Shown in pieces: positions 60,185-64,000 of a stretch of DNA of 64,000 nucleotides. The notes under the pieces are model-generated. The model was given only the letters and a program-made list of their open reading frames with translations. It was not told the origin of the DNA and made no database searches. Position 1 is the stretch's first letter. Each line of letters opens with the position of its first letter. The position numbers and the translations under genes are program-made. This DNA is from Calditrichia bacterium (GTDB taxonomy: Bacteria; Calditrichota; Calditrichia; RBG-13-44-9; J075), in the NCBI GenBank assembly GCA_020635015.1, contig JACKAP010000008.1:1-64000 (forward strand). Reading direction: 5' to 3'.

Positions 60185-60346
60185 ACCGGTTCCCACCTGC
60201 CCGTTTGATAGGGGGCCAGACGATTGCTGCTTTTTCATGGTTCGATAAAAATTCATGAAACCGGTTAAAGTTAATGAAGCGCTCACTTTGATGCCTTGAT
60301 ATCGATCAAGTTTGTGTCGCGTTTTTTTACATTTTGCGAACCGGTT
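60185..60346 (-). promoter_or_regulatory. three ACCGGTT palindromes, candidate LacI-type operators
   Basis: ACCGGTT at 60185-60191, AAACCGGTT at 60258-60266 and AACCGGTT at 60339-60346, spaced about 75 and 80 nt. AACCGGTT with a central CG matches the general LacI/GalR-family operator style. They lie upstream of the small gene ending at 60096. The rest of this 60097-60344 gap is AT-rich with no gene. Confidence 0.4.
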
Positions 60347-60782
60347 AATCTTTTAGACATTGGATCAATCGTTCCGCATGGCGGAAATCGCCAGGTTTAA
60401 ATCCGACCTCCGGATCAAGTGCCACCGGCTGGCCCTGCTCCAGTTCGGCGACGCTGGCCCAGGCATACGCACTATGCTCATCGGAGAGACGCAGGGTTCC
60501 TCCAATGATTTCCACCAGATAGTCGATGGAAAGCAGGGGAGCGCCGGGCTGCCATTCGCCAAACCAGATATTGGCCGGCTGAAGCACCCGGATTTCCAAA
60601 CCGGTCTCTTCCCACACCTCCCGCTGCAGGCCGGCGGCGGGAGCTTCATCTATTTGCAGCCGCCCTCCCGGCGGCACCCAGATCTGAGGTGGAACCCGCC
60701 GTTTGAGCAGCAGAAATCGTCCCGCGCGGTACACATATCCGATCACTGCGACCTTATGGGTGTGGCGCGATTTATCGTTCAT
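60345..60782 (-). CDS. Nudix hydrolase
   Basis: 145 residues from ATG 60782. Complete Nudix box GGRLQIDEAPAAGLQREVWEETGLEI (key residues G...E, REVWEETG). Hydrolyses a nucleoside diphosphate linked to another group; substrate unknown. It overlaps the 3' end of the thioesterase gene by 11 nt, so both are one operon. Confidence 0.87.
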   Translation of the reverse strand: MNDKSRHTHKVAVIGYVYRAGRFLLLKRRVPPQIWVPPGGRLQIDEAPAAGLQREVWEETGLEIRVLQPANIWFGEWQPGAPLLSIDYLVEIIGGTLRLSDEHSAYAWASVAELEQGQPVALDPEVGFKPGDFRHAERLIQCLKD

Positions 60783-61221
60783 CGCCCCCATCTCCCCGGG
60801 CAGGCTGGTGGCGCAGGGGCAGGCCAAAGGCCCGGCGGATCGGATCCGGTATCGGCAACGGCCGGCCGGCGAGATTGACCACCACCCAGGTGACGTCCGC
60901 TTCTATCAACAGGCGCTGATCCGCCACCCGCACGATCTCTTGAAAAAAAGTGCCGCTGGCCTGTCGATATTCCTTCAGCCGGGTGCGGATTGCAATCTGA
61001 TCCCCCGCCAGTGCCGGCGATTTATAACGGATATCGATCTGGCGGATCAGGATCATGAAACCCATCGTTTTCAGATCCGGCAGGGAAAGCTGTTTCTGTT
61101 CCAGGGTCTCCATCCGGGCAAATTCCAGGTAGTTCAGGTAGATGGCATTGTTCACATGGCCGTAAAAATCGCACTCATAAGGCCGCACTTTGTGGGTGGA
61201 TTCGAATATTTCCGGGGTCAT
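60772..61221 (-). CDS. hotdog-fold acyl-CoA thioesterase (4HBT/YbgC family)
   Basis: 149 residues. Active-site motif ECDFYGHVNNAIYLNYLE (Asp near 16), then IDIRYKSPALAGDQIAI. Cleaves acyl-CoA thioesters; short or aromatic acyl chains are typical of the family. ATG 61221 with GGAG upstream is preferred over TTG 61233. Confidence 0.85.
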   Translation of the reverse strand: MTPEIFESTHKVRPYECDFYGHVNNAIYLNYLEFARMETLEQKQLSLPDLKTMGFMILIRQIDIRYKSPALAGDQIAIRTRLKEYRQASGTFFQEIVRVADQRLLIEADVTWVVVNLAGRPLPIPDPIRRAFGLPLRHQPARGDGGDER

Positions 61222-61649
61222 TGGCGTCTCCAAATGCGATTAAAGTTTGTTGGTTATCGTGGAGCGTGGAGCGTGGAGCGTGGAGCGTGGAGCGTGGAGC
61301 GTGGAGCGTGGAAAAATTCTTTACTTGCATTGCTTTGCAAGTCTTTTATTTTTTTCTTCGCTCTTCGCTCTTCGCTCTTCGCTCTTCGCTCTTCGCTCTT
61401 CGCTCTTCGCTCTTCGCTCTTCGCTCTTCGCTCTTCGCGCTTCGCTTCGCGCTTCGCGCTTCGCCTGCTGTTTTAGTATACAAAAACCTGCCCAATAATA
61501 AAATGCCCGGCGGCATTTTATCGCGCTGGCGGCTCGTCCGATTACCCTTTGTTTTGATGCTTTTTCTTTATAAGTTATCAACCTTTATAAATCAAAAGGG
61601 CCAACAGCCGATCCTATCGTAACTACATTTACTTCCGTAGGAGGATGCT
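61222..61649. repeat. two heptamer tandem arrays and a small hairpin
   Basis: Seven exact copies of GGAGCGT (61261-61309), then about twelve of CTTCGCT (61356-61439) and decayed units (CTTCGCGCTTCG). AAAATGCC-cggc-GGCATTTT lies at about 61499-61518. No gene, though the arrays keep frames open. Confidence 0.85.
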
Positions 61650-63002
61650 ATGAAACATATTCTGATTTTAGGGGCGGGACAAAGCACTCCTTATCTGATC
61701 AATTATTTGCTGAACCAGGCAGAAGAACATGACTGGTTTGTCACCGTCGGCGATCTGGATATCGCCAGTGCGCAGAAAGCGATCAACAATCACCCCCGGG
61801 GAAACGCCATTCAGTTCGACATCAATGACCAGGCCATGCGGGCGACCCATTTCGAGAAAGCCGACCTGGTGGTGAACATGCTTTCCCCGGTATTCCAACA
61901 ATTGGTGGGCCTGGAATGCCTCAATCATACCGCTGATATGATCACCGCTTCTTATGAAAATCCCGGCATCCGCGACCTCAATCCGGACCTGAACCGCAAG
62001 GGGCTGATCTTTCTCAACGAGATGGGATTGGACCCCGGCATCGATCACATGTCGGCGATGAAGATGATCCATTACGTGCAGGATAAGGGCGGTGTAATTA
62101 CCGGCTTTCTCTCCTACGGCAGCGGGGTGCCGGCGCCGGAAGTGCAGAGCAATCCCCTGCGCTACTGCATCACCTGGAATCCGCGCAACGTGGTGCGCGC
62201 CGGAGAGGTCGGGGCGCAATACATGGAGGAAGGCAAGGTGAAGGTGCTCTCCTATCACCACGTCTTTAACCGCACCTGGGCCGTAGAGGTAAACGGAGTG
62301 GGCACGATGGAAGCCTATCCCAACCGTAATTCGCTGATCTACCGGGAGATCTTTGGTCTGACCCATGTGCAGACGATGATCCGCGGCACCCTGCGCTATC
62401 CGGGATGGAGCGAAACCTGGCAGCAGATCGTGCGCCTGGGATTGACCAACGACACCATGCCGGTGCCGGACCTGGCCCAGCATACCTACCGCGAATTTCT
62501 GGAGATGTTCCTGCCCTTGCATGCCTCCGGCTCGAAGCTGGAACAGCGGGTGGCCAATCTCCTGCGGATCAATCCCACCGGAAAGATTATGGACAACCTG
62601 AAGTTCCTGGGGTTGTTTTCCAAAGAAGTGATTGGCGGTAACCCGGCTACTGTTGCGGATGTGATGATTGATCTCCTCAAGAAAAAGCTGCCCCTGCCAG
62701 CCGGCCAGCGGGATATGGTGGTGTTGCTGCATGAGCTGGATGTGGTATATCCCGACGAGGGTGGGCGCAAGGAGCGGCTGCGCAGCGCCCTGATCGAGTT
62801 CGGTGAAGCGGACGGCTTTACCGCCATGTCGAAGACGGTGGGGCTCCCCGCCGCCATCGCCGCCAAACTGGTGCTGACTGACCAACTGCCGCTGACCGGC
62901 TGCCAGCTGCCCACCCATCCGGTGATCTATGAACCGGTGTTGAGCGAGCTGGAGAGCCTCGGCATCCGCTTCAACGAAGAAATTGTGCCGGTGCCGGAAT
63001 GA
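61650..63002 (+). CDS. saccharopine dehydrogenase-family protein
   Basis: 450 residues. Rossmann start HILILGAGQSTPYLINYLL, followed by a saccharopine dehydrogenase C-terminal domain (MGLDPGIDHMSAMKMI, SYGSGVPAPEVQSNPLRYCITWNPRNVVRAG quoted in part: GSGVPAPEVQSNPLRY). It would split or form saccharopine in lysine metabolism, here probably degradation together with the convergent LOR/SDH gene. AGGAGG precedes the start. Confidence 0.9.
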   Translation: MKHILILGAGQSTPYLINYLLNQAEEHDWFVTVGDLDIASAQKAINNHPRGNAIQFDINDQAMRATHFEKADLVVNMLSPVFQQLVGLECLNHTADMITASYENPGIRDLNPDLNRKGLIFLNEMGLDPGIDHMSAMKMIHYVQDKGGVITGFLSYGSGVPAPEVQSNPLRYCITWNPRNVVRAGEVGAQYMEEGKVKVLSYHHVFNRTWAVEVNGVGTMEAYPNRNSLIYREIFGLTHVQTMIRGTLRYPGWSETWQQIVRLGLTNDTMPVPDLAQHTYREFLEMFLPLHASGSKLEQRVANLLRINPTGKIMDNLKFLGLFSKEVIGGNPATVADVMIDLLKKKLPLPAGQRDMVVLLHELDVVYPDEGGRKERLRSALIEFGEADGFTAMSKTVGLPAAIAAKLVLTDQLPLTGCQLPTHPVIYEPVLSELESLGIRFNEEIVPVPE

Positions 63003-63150
63003 TCCGGGTCCGGCGGTTAGGATCAATCGAAATCAGTAGTCGAATATCAAATACAATTGCCACAGAGGCACAGAGAACACAGAGTTGTCAGTTCTCTGTG
63101 ATCTCTGTGCCTCTGTGGCTGAAGTTAATAAATCATTCTTTAATAAATCC
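63003..63150. repeat. hairpin repeat between convergent lysine genes
   Basis: GCCACAGAGGCACAGAGAAC (63059-63078) and its complement (63094-63119) form a near-perfect hairpin around TTGTCAGTT. Same family as the element at 36729-36815. Placed between two gene ends, it may stop transcription from both sides. Confidence 0.75.
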
Positions 63151-64000
63151 TTAGAGATGGTCATCCAGATAGCGGAAGTCCCGGGCCAACTGCCCGTTGT
63201 GCACGATCAGCGCTTTTTGGAAGTCGGCCGGCAGGGCCAGTTGGCCGCTCGCCTGGGTAAAATCGGCTGCCGCCAGGGCTGGGATGTAAAACATCAAGGC
63301 ATTGCCGAAAAATTCCGTGGCCTCCCGGGGCAATTCAGCCGGGAGGATGTCGATGGCCATCACCACCGGGCCGCGGCCGCTGACCCCGTCGCGGGCGCTA
63401 TCGGTTTCCGGGTCGTAGACGTAGACCGGATTATCGGATTTGGTCGCTTTGACCGTGGCTTCGATCGACCCCTCGATATCGCAGGAGATATCCCCCAGAA
63501 CCCGCAGCCGGGGCTGCCCGCTCTGGCGGAAAAGATCTTTGAGATAGGCTTTGGTGACCAGCCGGGGGCATTGCGGGGTCCAAAAGATGCCGTTGATCAG
63601 CAAGGTCAGATAGGGGATGTACGGCTCAAACTTGCTGGAGTATTTTTCCGGATGAGCAAAGTAATCGGGCAGATCAAATTCTGCAGCCGGATCGCGGGGT
63701 TCGAACATATCTTTTTCATAAAACTCCACGCTATAGAGGGTATGGTTGGAGAACTGTCCCCGTTCAACAAAATCGCTTAACTCATCCGGGGAGAGCTTCA
63801 GCGTCGGCAGCAGTTCAAAGATCTTTTGCGCGGCTTTCGACACCTGCCCGTAGCCGCTGAAGCCGCAGATCAGCGGCGAGAGCTGCTCCGGCAGGCCCCG
63901 GGTGCGGATGTGGTTGCCGACGTGTTTGATGGCTTCCATTGCCGCATCCAGGGTGTCATACAGATAAGCCGGCTGGATTTCCAGGAAAGGGGTGTCGATC
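63151..64000 (-). CDS. LOR/SDH-type lysine-ketoglutarate reductase/saccharopine dehydrogenase, C-terminal part
   Basis: The reading frame runs to the window edge with no stop upstream of 63939, so the start lies beyond 64000. At least 283 residues are visible. ICGFSGYGQVSKAAQKIF looks like an alanine-dehydrogenase-type Rossmann motif, and GDISCDIEGSIEATVKATKSDNPVYVYDP (quoted in part: DISCDIEGSIE) matches the LOR/SDH family. Convergent with the saccharopine dehydrogenase gene, hence a lysine pathway pair. Confidence 0.83.
   Translation of the reverse strand, partial: IDTPFLEIQPAYLYDTLDAAMEAIKHVGNHIRTRGLPEQLSPLICGFSGYGQVSKAAQKIFELLPTLKLSPDELSDFVERGQFSNHTLYSVEFYEKDMFEPRDPAAEFDLPDYFAHPEKYSSKFEPYIPYLTLLINGIFWTPQCPRLVTKAYLKDLFRQSGQPRLRVLGDISCDIEGSIEATVKATKSDNPVYVYDPETDSARDGVSGRGPVVMAIDILPAELPREATEFFGNALMFYIPALAAADFTQASGQLALPADFQKALIVHNGQLARDFRYLDDHL

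Noticed and set aside
61356..61439. CRISPR array
   Set aside because: Unit is 7 nt with no spacers; it is a simple tandem repeat.
61222..61581. open frames across the heptamer arrays (both strands)
   Set aside because: Encoded peptides are pure repeats (e.g. SLFALRS), typical of tandem 7-mers with no stop.

Overview
The window is about 64 kb of a dense bacterial chromosome with mid-to-high GC genes and AT-richer, repeat-laden gaps. Four secreted proteins end in the 'YPNPFNP...' beta-sandwich tail typical of type IX-like sorting in the Fibrobacteres-Chlorobi-Bacteroidetes superphylum. Together with a TonB receptor carrying a carboxypeptidase-regulatory-like domain, a FadL-like barrel and several lipoproteins, this points to a Gram-negative heterotroph of the Calditrichota/KSB1/Ignavibacteria kind. 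The phylum is an inference; there is no rRNA gene here. No prophage, transposase or CRISPR array is visible.

Layout. 0-13.3 kb: serine beta-lactamase-like hydrolase between two palindromic repeats, secreted gluzincin protease, tRNA-Ser(GCU), secreted GH13 amylase with a dockerin-like tail, M48 protease with a small membrane protein, secreted trypsin-like protease. 13.7-17.5 kb: lipoprotein plus a TPR-CHAT caspase-like protease. 17.6-29.8 kb: lipid-flavoured cluster (FCD/GntR regulator, acyl-CoA ligase, TonB receptor, SCP2-R2lox fusion), then a membrane-anchored EEP-family enzyme, DDAH-like amidinohydrolase, PfkB kinase and CrtISO/RetSat-like FAD oxidoreductase. 30.5-35.8 kb: a duplicated transcription unit, in which two di-heme cytochrome-c-peroxidase-like secreted proteins each follow a conserved leader of about 450 nt and end in matching terminators. 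35.8-44.5 kb: mostly single housekeeping-type genes (M14 amidase, MoxR ATPase, isoaspartyl peptidase, OmpA-type protein, class-I amidotransferase, GAF histidine kinase).

44.5-52.8 kb holds a compact minus-strand operon: sigma54 response regulator, histidine kinase, FadL-like outer-membrane barrel, periplasmic-TPR/transmembrane/ATPase protein, and an ATPase-Ser/Thr-kinase fusion. Both ATPase domains begin with the same N-terminal signature. It reads as a trans-envelope signalling system and is the best candidate here for an undescribed system. 53-64 kb: groES-groEL under a CIRCE operator, sugar-nucleotidyltransferase, enoyl-CoA hydratase, pseudo-receiver histidine kinase, orphan PTS IIB, YjbQ protein, two small related proteins behind possible LacI-type sites, a thioesterase-Nudix pair, and a convergent saccharopine dehydrogenase / LOR-SDH pair for lysine metabolism.

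Intergenic DNA is unusual. Several families of short wordy repeats occur again and again, often as inverted arms making hairpins, or as tandem 7-9-mers. Main candidates for novelty are the SCP2-R2lox fusion, the envelope ATPase/kinase operon, the duplicated leader, and this repeat system.
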